From Sarcocystis neurona (Eukaryota; Apicomplexa; Conoidasida; Eucoccidiorida; Sarcocystidae): a DNA stretch of 64,000 nt. The first letter of the stretch is position 1. Every line of letters starts with the position of its first letter. The DNA is taken from positions 2,882,853-2,946,852 of the forward strand of contig KL647293.1 in NCBI GenBank assembly GCA_000727475.1, in the 5' to 3' direction. The translations under genes were made by a program, and so were the position numbers. Below the pieces are notes generated by a model that was not told the origin of the DNA, searched no databases, and saw nothing but the letters and a program-made list of their open reading frames with translations. Below, one piece after another: positions 12,063 to 22,889 of the stretch.

Positions 12063-12862
12063 CAGCTGTCCGTGTGTGTGTTGTACCAGTACTTACGTGC
12101 GGGTAACTTCGTTAGGCGCTCTGGTCGGTCTATCTTTCGTGGGAGGTGGGCCAGTAGAAGCAACTACCTTCTTTTCTTTTATCCGTGTGCCACGCTGTCC
12201 GCAAGTATTTGCTATTCATCAGCGATCGCCCCTGCTACCCCGTTTCCAGCACACGACATAGGAATGAATGCATCACAGCCGCCGCCACTCCCCCGTTTCC
12301 GGCCGACTGTTCACGAACGCATTACCTCCCGTTTACCCGCACGGGCGCGAAGTTTTGCCTTCTCTAGGAAGAGTAGGAGCAAATCTCCATAGGAGCACTT
12401 GCAGCTAAAAACTCCAGCACCACAATTTCCGAGTACTTATAAGTCATGTCACTACTGTAGTAGAACGTGGAGTTCAGCAGCATTTGCGCACTACGAAGTT
12501 GTGTGCTGTTGCAGGTGCTGCTGTTGCCACCCTGGTAGTGCCACTGTAGCTCCCTGGTACTGGTGATGGTGGCGCTGGCGCTACGGCTGTGTGCTGATTT
12601 CACTGTAGGTCGCAATTAAAACCCAAAACGCCAACAGAGACAGACAACAGAAATACACTCGCAGCGGGAGAGGATCGTCAGGACGGGCATAAATTAAGAT
12701 TACAACATTTGTGGGGTGCGGGTGCACTGGTTTGAGGTAACAAAGTAAACTTCGTGGCCGCTGCACAGGTGCCAGCGCGCACCTCCTTTCACTCTGAGTG
12801 CAGCAACCGTCAATAACGTAGCTGTGTACCACAATAGAGACAATCTGCCGGCATTTACGCAT
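12063..12862 (-). CDS. Weak minus-strand coding-like frames
   Basis: Minus frames at 12364-12615 (ends YSEIVVLEFLAASAP..) and 12581-12862 (one hydrophobic helix, VYFCCLSLLAFWVLIA) read like protein, but no phase-compatible splice joins them and plus frames in the same interval are similarly open. Listed so that the stretch is not taken as empty. Confidence 0.2.
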
Positions 12863-12881
12863 TTGAGGCCAACGGCCTTAC

Positions 12882-14051
12882 ATGGAACTTAACAACAATA
12901 GCACGTCTGAAACCCCTCGGGGCGATTCCAGGAGCAGTTTTCGGCGTTCGGTGGCGCCACGGTGGCGACTGGGGGAACGCAGTAGACCGACCGACAGACG
13001 CCAGCAAGTACAGCAGGCTGGGGCCACAACGGTGTCGGTGTACGCCAGCGTGGTAAGAATAGAAGTGAGCACACAGCAGTAGCACCAGCAGCACCGTTAC
13101 CAGTGCTATGGATCACATCGGTGGCACTCCTCGCGAGTCTAGCAATAGTTACTGGCGGAAATGTACGAAAGCGATATCGGGCGACCGGACGCACTGTAGA
13201 GAGACAGTGGTATTAGTATCCACGTCGACTGCTGCGGATGTCAGCCAGTGGCCTGGCGAGCGCGATGCACCAAGAGCGCCCCGCGGCCTACCCGCCTTCA
13301 TCGCCTTTGCGGGAAATTTCCACGCATTGTCGTTGACCACGAATAGGACTGACTGTTGCAGGAGTAGAATTCCACCGTGTAGCTGGCATGATGAAAGGTG
13401 CGGTGTCTGCCTCACGTTGCTCTCTCCGGTGAGCCTGCTAGCAGAGTTTTTTGAGGCGTGCTTCGCAGCCTAGGGGCAGCAGCAGCAGGAGCACAATAAC
13501 GCCAAATTAACACTAGCGCCCGTGCTGCTGTCTTGAAACGCTCTTGTGCACGATTTTACTCCAAATACGCTGCGGTGTCCCCCCCAGACGCGGAACCCAG
13601 TGCGTGCGAATAAGAGGCTTGATGCCAGTCCGTTTTTTCTGAGCGGCTGAAATGTAGACACGCGGATGGAGCATGTCACAGGCCCAGGACGCTCCGCAGC
13701 GACGCGAGCTGCCGTACGTCTCAAGGGTTGCTTTGTCGCCGACAGTCCAGGGAGTCCTGCCTGTTGCAGCGGTAGACGTAATTTCCAGTCATGCAGGGAT
13801 TAAGTGTCGGCTGGTGTGGTGTGCTTCACGTGTCTGCTGCTGAAGGGCATATTTTGACATTCAAAAGAAAAGTACTTCGAATTATGCGGAGCTTTCAACC
13901 TTCTCTTCGGCCGCCTCAACGCTTCCAAGCTCTCACTCCGTCACCGCGTCGCGAAGGACCGAGGCCTCCTGTGACTAATACTATCACCACGACAACTGCA
14001 GGTCTAGAGCCGTCGTCGCTCCTGAAGCAGTGCCACTTACACGGCTGGTGA
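12882..14051 (+). CDS. Candidate multi-exon gene, basic Ser/Arg-rich N-terminus
   Basis: An ATG at 12882 opens a 57-codon hydrophilic exon (starts MELNNNSTSETPRGD) ending at a strong phase-0 donor GTAAGA at 13053. A phase-0 exon from 13138 has coding-like codon use and reaches a donor at 13398 or 13430 (GTGAGC). A likely last exon begins near 13789 after TTTCCAG and runs to TGA 14049-14051, with a Pro/Arg/Thr-rich tail. The middle exon linking phase 0 to phase 1 was not resolved. No domain is recognised. It converges on the minus candidate at 14037-15053 with about 15 nt of overlap, so one of the two 3' ends may be wrong. Confidence 0.35.
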
Positions 14052-15053
14052 TGATGAGGATGCGTTGTCGCTGCCGCCCAGTGCAGGGATTTCTGCTCCT
14101 ACAACCGTCGTAGAAACCTGCATAGTTTTTCCCACACTAATGCTGTTGTTGCACATCAGCGTTTGACGGCGGTGAGGCGGTGGCAGCAGGTTTTCGGTGC
14201 GGGGATTGCGCTTAACTCGTGTCTCTACTCGCCGCGCGGATCGCGCGCTACGTGGGTGCGTCTGCATCTTTACCGTTTCGTGCGTTTGTCTCTCCGTCCC
14301 CTCTTCTTCTTCATGGTGTTCCGGGCTGTATTCTGGTGGGCGCGAGCCTATAGCGCCTGCGTAAGAGAGATAGCTGCTGCTCTCCGGTGTAGTTCTCTTC
14401 CCTTTCCATGGTCGTTGCCACGTGTGTGGCTTGAGGGGGTCGCATCGTGCATGTTTGGTGATTCTCTCATTTTCGGGGCTTTGTGCTGCGTCTTTTGTCC
14501 TCTTGTGTCGTTTTTCTTCCCCGGACTTACACGCTGCCTCATGACGTTTCTTTACAACGCCGGTGGACACATTCTACGGAGTGGGGAGCTACTGGCAGCC
14601 GCCCACGAGGCCCTCTTGTACCTGGATGTGTCAATTTTAATCTTTCTGTATTGTGCTCCACCATTCTTCCTTTCGTGCCCCCACCTGCCGCAACCGCTCT
14701 GTCCGCGCATATGCTTCGCTTTTCCGTTTTCTGCCCGCAGAAACCGCAGCTCCTTACTCATGTTCGCACTGCTTCTATCACCCCTGCTGCTCATGTTCAC
14801 CTCCTTTTCTTCTCTGGTCCTTGCGCTTCACAGCCTCATGTGTGCTGCCCTTTATTGTATTTCGCTTGTTCTCGTCTCTCTCGCCACCACCGGCGGACTC
14901 TCTTCTCGAGGTAGAGCACTGCTTTCCGCGTCCCTCTACTGTGCATAGGGCCGCACATGCCACAACGTAGCGCCCACGTGCGCGTGCACAGTCCATCGTG
15001 TTCGGACTGCATACAATGCATAAAGGGAGACGCAGATACGCGCTCCCAGCCAA
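14037..15053 (-). CDS. Candidate hydrophilic, disordered protein (minus strand)
   Basis: Three minus frames (15053-14778, 14800-14552, 14570-14037) are hydrophilic, Lys/Arg/Glu/His-rich and show purine-first codons; the last is the clearest. They lie in frames 2, 1 and 2, so at least two small introns, or sequence errors, are needed. A perfect donor GTAAGT follows codon position 2 near 14036, so the last frame may continue in a short exon further left rather than stopping at 14037. The 261-residue plus frame opposite (14163-14948) is hydrophobic and pyrimidine-rich and is probably its shadow. No function can be assigned. Confidence 0.42.
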
Positions 15054-16408
15054 TGTCGGAATATAATGTTGCTTTATCAGAAAGGGAGACAGAAGAAAGA
15101 AACGATGATAGGATACGCAGACTAAGGTAGGTCGTTATGTGCATATACCGGTGTCTTTGCCTGCGGATGGCTGCAACTACGCGCCGTTGTATATATGCGC
15201 ATGCGTACAGGTGTCCGCACATGTGCAAGGATACATATATATATGTATATGTATGTGGAATTAGGTGGATAAATTTATGCACACACGGAGAAAGATATCT
15301 AAGCTGCCCGCAGGAAAGAAAGAGAGGGTTTTACTTTTTCCAGGTGACGGAGCTGCCTGGGAAATAACGAGAGTTGAGAGTGCAGCCGCGAGAGTGCGGA
15401 AAGTGTTCACCCCGACGCAGACCGTGGCGTTGTAACACATAGTGACCTGCGTGGTCTACCAGCATTTTCGTACCTGTGACCGTATGCAGAGTCCCCTGTA
15501 GAAGAACAAAGATTCGCTTTGTTGACCACTGCCGTGTTGACAGCAGCGACGCACACCTCCCGCATCCACTGTCCGTGTGGGCCGGGAGTGTAGTATGCTA
15601 TCCTTATCCTTCCTTCGAAAGACGCGGACAGGTGAACAGCGACACACAGGGGAAGACACTGAGGCGTAGAAACATAGATACTTGCACACAGCTCCTTCCG
15701 GTACATTCATTCATAATCGTGTACTAGAGAGATAAGAAAAGTGTATGTCTTAAGACGCCTTAGAAAGCCGCAGGCGTCACTCACGTGCCTTTTCGGTACC
15801 TCACCATGTAGAAAGGCGGGAAGGAAAGAAAGGCTAGTCCGTAAATAGGTATTCACTGTTGTACGCGTGTGGAAGTGCCTGTGCATATTAGCAGGCCACT
15901 GAATTGAAGGTCAGTTCCGACGGAAAACTGGTGTGGGAGGTTTACAGGAGGAGACGGTCTATCTAATCGAATTACGGTGAAGTGTCTCTGAGAGAATGTG
16001 CCTCTCAGGGCTCTACAGGACATGAAATTCAAATCTGCACCAGTAGAAGACAAGCGCTTTGGACGGTGTTCAGACGAAATATGTAGAGTGCGGACACAGC
16101 CCAGTGTTCCTCACAAATGTACTGCTGGCAAAGTCTGCAGGTTACGCAAAGACACAGCTCTCTATTAGTGATGGTGTTTCTTGCGAGTAATTTGTATAGA
16201 GCAGTGAAGACACCAGACGTGAAAGGGCCTCGAACATGTTCACACGTGTCGCAGAGAGGAATGGAACAACATATCCAAGTACTAAGGTCCACGCCGGATA
16301 CCACAGCCCAGAAGAGACTGGGAGTTCATACAATTTGACCATTCATGCGCGTCCTGTTGACTCATTGCTTCTGTAGTGACACTCCGAGGAATAACGCTTC
16401 AGCGTAAC
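15054..16408. other. No supported gene
   Basis: Contains a TA/TG microsatellite around 15233-15257 and short unsupported frames on both strands. Confidence 0.5.
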
Positions 16409-17094
16409 ATGAGCTCGCCCGAGCAGAAGCGACGCTTCACCCTCACAGCGACATCAAAAAATCAATTTCGCTTCAATGAGGAAAGGGTAATACATTCTCT
16501 GCGTCGTATAGAGTCAACTCGTTTATCTTCAGTTGCTCTCAGAGAGAACACGCAGGCATTTTAGCGTACTGCCACCGTGTTGAGAACCTGCTTCAGTATC
16601 AAAAGAACAACGTGGTGAATTCCTGAAGGAGTCCAAGCATTACAAAGGCTTTCACGGAAATACGTGGGAATGTGATTGCCCGTTGTAGAAGGCTAATACA
16701 ACACACGCTCTACAGGTGTCGCTCAGATACTGCAGTCCGCAGTAACTTACGACGACAACGACCCAAGGTTGAATATAGGGACGGACCGACATGGCCTTTT
16801 TCTGGAGTCACAGAATCGGCGCTTGGTGTTCTTTGGACTTTGCCAGCTGAGCATTCGTATGTCGCTCGTTTTGCTGTTCAGTTGAATACCCAATCTCGAG
16901 CAAGCAAACTTTTAGCGTTCTCCGACCTCTCAGTGAAGTGTGTTTGGATATATCTTCCAAGAACTTTCAACACAACCTACTTAGGTATGCAGAGTTTTCC
17001 GTCGAGAATACGTGACAATATGTGCATCCGAAGAGACTGCGCTGGACAGGTCTCTAACCATCAAGGTTACTTGAAATTACGCGGGTCCAGTTGA
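16409..17094 (+). CDS. Candidate gene start with downstream open frame
   Basis: ATG 16409 starts a 26-codon exon (MSSPEQKRRFTLTATSK..) ending in phase 0 at donor GTAATA (16487). A second plus frame from about 16750 to 17094 (contains WPFSGVTESALGVLWTLP) reads like protein, but no phase-0 acceptor joining the two was found. Function unknown. Confidence 0.25.
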
Positions 17095-17740
17095 GTTTTT
17101 GAAAACCTTGTCTTCACGCTGGATGGGGGTCACCAAAATTTCCCTACGTGACTTCCGTACATGCTTCTCTTCCGATATACACGCGTGTGGGCGTTTCAAT
17201 GCAGATGAATATATATATTTCTGTATAAGTGTACATATAAACACAATGGCGTGTGTTTCTAAAAATTTCTTGTCTCGTCAACAAATATGGCGAAGGCGTA
17301 AAATTCGAAACTACCGTGCATCTTTGAGGCCCCGGCGAACTATGTGCGCTACGTGAAGCCAAACTAACGGGGGGAAAAGCGTATTTTCGGGTCATGCTTC
17401 AGAACAGTACAGGGTGGTGCGGCCGGACTTCACGCGTTTACGCAGTGTTGGGTATCAAAAGTTTAATAGCTGTAGTGCAGAGCGTTTCAAGTGTGTTTCG
17501 CTGGAGAGCTGCTGTGGATAAGCATTTTTAACCAGCGCTGGAATGTGCAGGGTTTCTTTGATGCTGCGGCGTTGGCGACGTGTACAGGGCTGTCGTCTTC
17601 TGAATTGTTCCTGCACTTGCAACTTTTGTAGCTGTTGGACAGCTCTACCCGCTTTAGCTTTGCACGTCAGCAATATGGTCACCTTGGAAATTGATGATGC
17701 TGGTGTGTTCCGTGTTCTTCTCATCTTCCGGCTAGACCCG

Positions 17741-20700
17741 ATGGCTTCGCTTGTGCCTCGACGTGCGCACTGGTTCGTGCGCTGCTGGCACCCCCACAAA
17801 TGCTTCATTCCGGCTTCTTGTGCTGCTACGATACGGTCTAACATGGGGGCAGCGACGGTGGGCGACGGACTGGCGGGTTGGAAAGCAGCGATCCGCCGAG
17901 TAGCAGGAATAGCAAGACCGCGTGAAGGGAAAGGGGGAGAGACGGCAGGGCGAGAAGGAAAAGCAGCGAGGAAAAGAGCGATTCCAGGGGCGGCAGTGGC
18001 TGCAGTTCCTGGCACTTTTAGTGGCCAGCGACGAATCAAAGCAGCCGCCGCAACAAAAGCAACGCAGTCCCTCTACGCAGAAGAACTGGCGCGGTGCGAA
18101 ACATCATCCCAGGTGCTGCAGCTGCTGAGTACCTCCCCCTCGCCCGATGAGGAATCGTCAAAATACCAGCAACAGTTCTCGCAGCAGAGGCGGCTGACAA
18201 CTAGGGGCAGCGTCGCTTTACCTTATCTGCTGCCGGTGGATTGTTTGGCGTTCCTAAATGCCTTATTGCGAGTGCGACAACTCCGCAGGTCGGGTGCAGA
18301 ATTCCTCCTCTTCTGCGAAGTTTTAGAAGATACACTGCAGCGGTATAATGCCCGCTGGTTAGAGCCCCCTTCTTCAAGCACGCCGCAACGTTCAACAAAC
18401 GTAGGGCTGAAACCAGTTGCTCAGGATGGAGATTTTCTTCATCCGAATCCCGGTGCGAACTTTTACGGGGACACTGGAGTGCGGGGAGGCCCTGCCGGCG
18501 CTGTACCGCTTCGCTGCAAACCCCCACCCCATGCAGGGCGCTTCGTTCGCCTGGTGCTGCAAAAACTATCCGACTTAAAGGCGCCACTCGCGTTCAACCA
18601 AATGGTACGTCAGTCAGACGCAACGTGAGTGCAGTTTAAACCTGCACCCGCAACGCGGAAAACGCAGTGCGGACTGATGGACTGCTCATTTAAGAACCGG
18701 CGAACAGTCAGCGTTAATGCAAGATGGTAGTGGGGGCGCGACAGAACTCGGCTCTCTGCTCGCTTGCGTCGATCCAGAGAGGTCGCGAATGTGGCGGCGG
18801 GAACTGACTGCTGTCCTGTCTTTAGAGTTGCTAGCTCTAAGACGCCGTGAACATGTCCACTGCGTTGCGAAGCAGGAGTCCATACAGCACCTGTGCTGTC
18901 TTCCCGGGCTTTCGTAGTTCGAGACCGCGATTTACTTATTGTTTTCGTTAGCAACGACGCCGCCAGCACAGCGGGTCGCTTTCCTCATGGCAACTTGTTG
19001 CGACGGATGCTGCCGGTGACGCTGTTCCTTTCCTGCTGCGCCCACTGCTGCTGTTGTGCTGTGATCTTGCTGTTGACTGGTGCGTCAGGTTCCTTACTTA
19101 GCTCCGCACGTGCCCACGCTGGCGCCGTTCGACGTGGCCGAGTCTGTGTGGAGCTTTGCAGTGTTGCAGCCCGCCGACTGGCGAGTAAAACATGTCCCTC
19201 TGCTGACTCAGCTGCTGCGGCGTCTGCTGGATCTGAAATCTGTAAAGTCAGAAGGCCGCACTCAGCTGAGGGGCTGGACAAGCGGAGCACAAGACGACGT
19301 GAGGGGCGGGAGCGGCAGCACCGCCGGCGCGGACGCGGAATTCGCATCCGGCAAAGCTGTTGAGAGCGTGAAAGAAGGAACAGCAGCTGCAGCAGTAGCC
19401 GACATAGCGGAGCAGACTTTTTTCTCAAGTGACGCAGAGTGGAAAAGTTTGCAGAAGACGAGAAAGCCGCGCGCGTTGGAAAAGTCTCTGGAGTGGATAG
19501 CCGAGAGCTCAAAGGAAGGACACCGCCAACGACGAAGCAAAGCAGAAGGCACAGAAGACCAAGTGCTACTTCTCGACGATCTGTCGAACTTGATGATCTA
19601 TCGTGTTGTGTTTGGCGTGGCAAAGCTCGATTTTCGATGTCGTATTGCTCAGCAAGTATACCAAGCACTTGCTCCCAGAAGTACGTCTCGGCTGCTTTTT
19701 GCCCGTGTTGCTCACTGTGTTGCGTCTGACATCTACTTTCTTTGTTTGTGGTTGTCTTGCAACTTCCTGCAGAGACGCCGTAAAATTACACTCCTTCGGC
19801 TGCGCATCTGCGTCGGCTGTGTGTGTCCTCACGTTGCTGCTTTTCCTCGCGGTGGTGTAGCAACTCGGCGGCGACTACGCCTGTTGCGTCGTCCGCTTTG
19901 CTGCCGGTGTTGTCTTTTCTCCACTTTCGAAGGCGGTTGTGGTTGTCACCATTTCTTCTGCTGCCCCGTGCTGCTGAACCTTGCTTCAGTTGTAAGAAGA
20001 CTCGCAGAACGAGAAGTAGAAGCTTTTCCTCCAGCATACCTCGTGCGGATGGCCTGGGCATATGCACGTCTAAGAGTCCGTCACGAATCATTCTACGGAA
20101 GCACCTGCGTGGTGCTCAGAGTACGTCAGGAAACGGTGTTGTTTCTCACGTACAAAGATACGGGCATTCACACGTGTGCATAGCTATACATATCTATGGC
20201 TTATGTGTGTATATGTCTAAATGTATGCTTGAATATATTTGTGTGCTCACTTACATGTACAAGCGTGTTCGTGTTTGCATGCACGCAGACGTGTGTGTCT
20301 TTATATGGATGTTTGCATAGGTGCGTGTGCGTGTGCAGCACTTAGCCAGCGAAAGAGACCAAGCCTACAAGCGATAGAAGTTGTTTTGCCTCCCTTTTGG
20401 TAAGGCTATCCTCCTTCCTTGATCCCGGTGAAGAAATGAATTTGGCTTTTTTCTGGGAAATTTGATTTGCTGGTGATGTGTGTTACGCGTCTGCCTTAGA
20501 AAGTGCTCGAAGATCTTTCGTACAAGGAACTTAAAGTTGTGAAGCACGTGTACGAGGCGTTGGAGTTCAAGTAGGTTCTTGTAAAGCACACCTCACGATT
20601 TGAGACCGCCGACTTGGGGTGTTTTAATCTGCGAACTTCGGGTGTCCTCTCACGCGGGTGGACACGTTGCTCAAGAAGGCACATTTGGCTAGCAGCTGCT

Positions 20701-22872
20701 GTTAGAAGCCCGCGTATACACACAAGCGGACCGTTTGTGTCTAAGAAAGGGGCTGTAGATTCAAAAAAACGAAGTATAAGGGCCAACTGTAGACAGAACT
20801 GCAGCATACACCGCACACTCAGATATACGCGGCAGACAAGCTAGTATGATCCTGCAAGTAGGAGAGAGGAACAGACGGACCCGTCAAAGAAATGCCGCTT
20901 CGGAGGTCGTCGGTAGCTGAAGGGCAAAAGAATACAGACACTGCATGTGTTGCGCGTCTTTTGACTTCGTAGACGTCTCTTGAGCATGACTGGATAATTG
21001 AACGACACTGCCGAAACTCGTGAAGAACCCTCTCGCTTTTCTACGAAGGGCATTAGTACGGCCAGGAAAACCTGACACGACGTGACTTTCTTCTATCTGC
21101 GCTACTTTACACCGACCTCCCTCTTCTGTCTCATCATCTACACAAAGTGTTCCACAGCACTTTCAAGATGATCGTGTTTTTGTTTTCAGCGACAAAGTTT
21201 TTCTGGGCGCCGTGGATTTGCTTCTGCATCAGATGCGCGAACTAAACGGTAATAGATCGGGTCCCCCTTACGGCGGAAGTAGACGGTGAATGGCAAGACG
21301 AAGCGATGCAAGCCAGCGGTATATTAAGATGGCACTGGCGCATAGATGTCAGTGATGTCAAAATAGGTTTCGTAGCTAGTGAAAGGCCAGTCCCGTATTT
21401 TACACAGAAAGGTTATAACGTGTGCCAGAAAAGGAACAACGCGTAGACGTTTTGGTCGTGCCGCGCGCATGCTGGCCCAGTGAGCGCGCGAGGACATACG
21501 TTGAGCCCAATGATTTATGCATGCCAGGGGAGCGTTCACTTAGTCATGCATACGTGGTATTCATGGTTTGGCTTCCGCTGCGGATGCGCACCGCATTTGA
21601 AAAGGTTGACGACTTTGTATGAATTCTGCTGCGCGCGATGTGCTGCGGTGTTGCTTGTTCAGCAACGGGAGAAGGTTTGGACGAGAGTCCTTATCGAGCG
21701 GCGCGTGTAAAGCCGTTCAAAACAAAACCCAAGCGAGTAGGTCCGCCACGTACCTGTGCAGATAACGTACTATTTTCACACACAAGGCGCACCGTACTTC
21801 GTACGACCATGTAATAGGACATAAAAAGATTCACATCTTGTAGAAAAGCGCATTCACTCATCTACACTGTTGAGGTGGAGGTGAACGTGTAGGTGTTTTC
21901 ACGCTTCCCCACCCCGTGTAGCCTTGTGTGTCCCGTCGAATAAGAGATTACGCCGCCAATGCGCACGCGTGGGCGTTTAAATGTGACGTGTTTTCGTAGT
22001 TACGCTGCCGCTTAGCACAGTCGAGAAGCTTTGTGTCTACCGTGGGACTGACGACGGGGGAAAGACAGCTGAGTGTTCACCCGCCTCCAACTACTTTACA
22101 GGCCGCAGAAAGTGCGCCTCTGCACGCCAAGATGTGCTTAAAGTAGCTCTGCAGGGACAGGGAACACAGAGGTTTCTACACTGCTGTGAATGGCAGCTGA
22201 CGTCTGCTGACGACTCCCTGGCCAGGTGTGGTTTAGTCGTGCTACCAGCTCCCACGCCCTGCACAATGGTACGGCTGCAAAACTTGAAGCGCGGAGATTC
22301 GTCGTACGTGTTAGACCGACGAGTGCATTTGTGTAAGTGAGTGTTGTCTGCACACATCCGTTTGTTTTGTGTGAGCCGTGTTCTGCCAGGCTGCCCTGAC
22401 CGATCCGGTGCGGTGAAACAAAATTGCTGGCAGAGGTGCTTATAGTATCCTGCAGGCGAATGAAGGCGGATAGAACGTTTTGTGCTGTTAAAATAAAAGG
22501 TAGGGAGCGACGGCTGGCAGACAGGTTAAACATAGGTGCAGCACCCGAGGAACACGCATCGCGCATATAGATACGCGTCCTGCAAACAGGCTCAAGCGTA
22601 CGAACGACAAGCAGGTCTTTTTTCAAGTGCTGTTCCTTAAACTTGAATGTGATCCGTCCAGCGATTCATTCGGACCGGCTGGTGGCCGGAGTTTTTTGTT
22701 GTGGGTGACACCCCCAGTTAGCTTACGGCGTTCAGACATCGAACGGATCACATCTCGAAACGAGAACGCGTTTCGCGTGGTTGTACCGAGAAGAGGGCAC
22801 ACTTTACTAAGGGGTATAGAAAGTTGTCAATACAAGTTGATATACTATGTGGTGCCAAGGCTCGTTCTGTGA
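17741..22872 (+). CDS. Helical-repeat (HPR/RAP-like) predicted organellar protein, seven exons
   Basis: Exons 17741-18604, 19089-19680, 19990-20120, 20500-20570, 21190-21248, 22102-22332 and 22628-22872 (TGA). Every junction agrees in phase, donors are GTACGT, GTACGT, GTACGT, GTAGGT, GTAATA and GTAAGT, and the product is 730 residues. The chosen start (MASLVPRRAHWFVRCWHP) gives an Arg-rich, acid-free, amphipathic leader typical of mitochondrial import; an upstream in-frame ATG at 17675 is possible. The body has alpha-helical repeats: LAFLNALLRVRQL, DVAESVWSFAVLQ, YLVRMAWAYARLRV, YKELKVVKHVYEALEF. The pattern of a Trp-Ala/Leu pair and spacing near 35-40 residues recalls the heptatricopeptide repeats of apicomplexan RAP proteins, which bind organellar rRNA fragments or transcripts. 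No clear RAP domain is seen at the C-terminus. A further open plus frame at 18708-18890 in the first intron could be an extra exon. Confidence 0.62.
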
Positions 22873-22889
22873 TGGATGACACGTACACA

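Noticed and set aside
14163..14948. 261-residue hydrophobic plus ORF that looks like a multi-pass membrane protein
   Set aside because: It lies on the pyrimidine-rich strand. The opposite strand has purine-first codons and a perfect donor, so this is more likely antisense. Not fully excluded.
18708..18890. Extra exon inside the first intron of the helical-repeat gene
   Set aside because: The frame is coding-like (LLACVDPERSRMWRREL), but no donor gives phase 0 to the next exon; left as a note only.
22138..22626. 162-residue minus ORF
   Set aside because: It reads like protein, but the plus strand here carries an exon joined in phase on both sides with strong splice sites, so the plus model was preferred.
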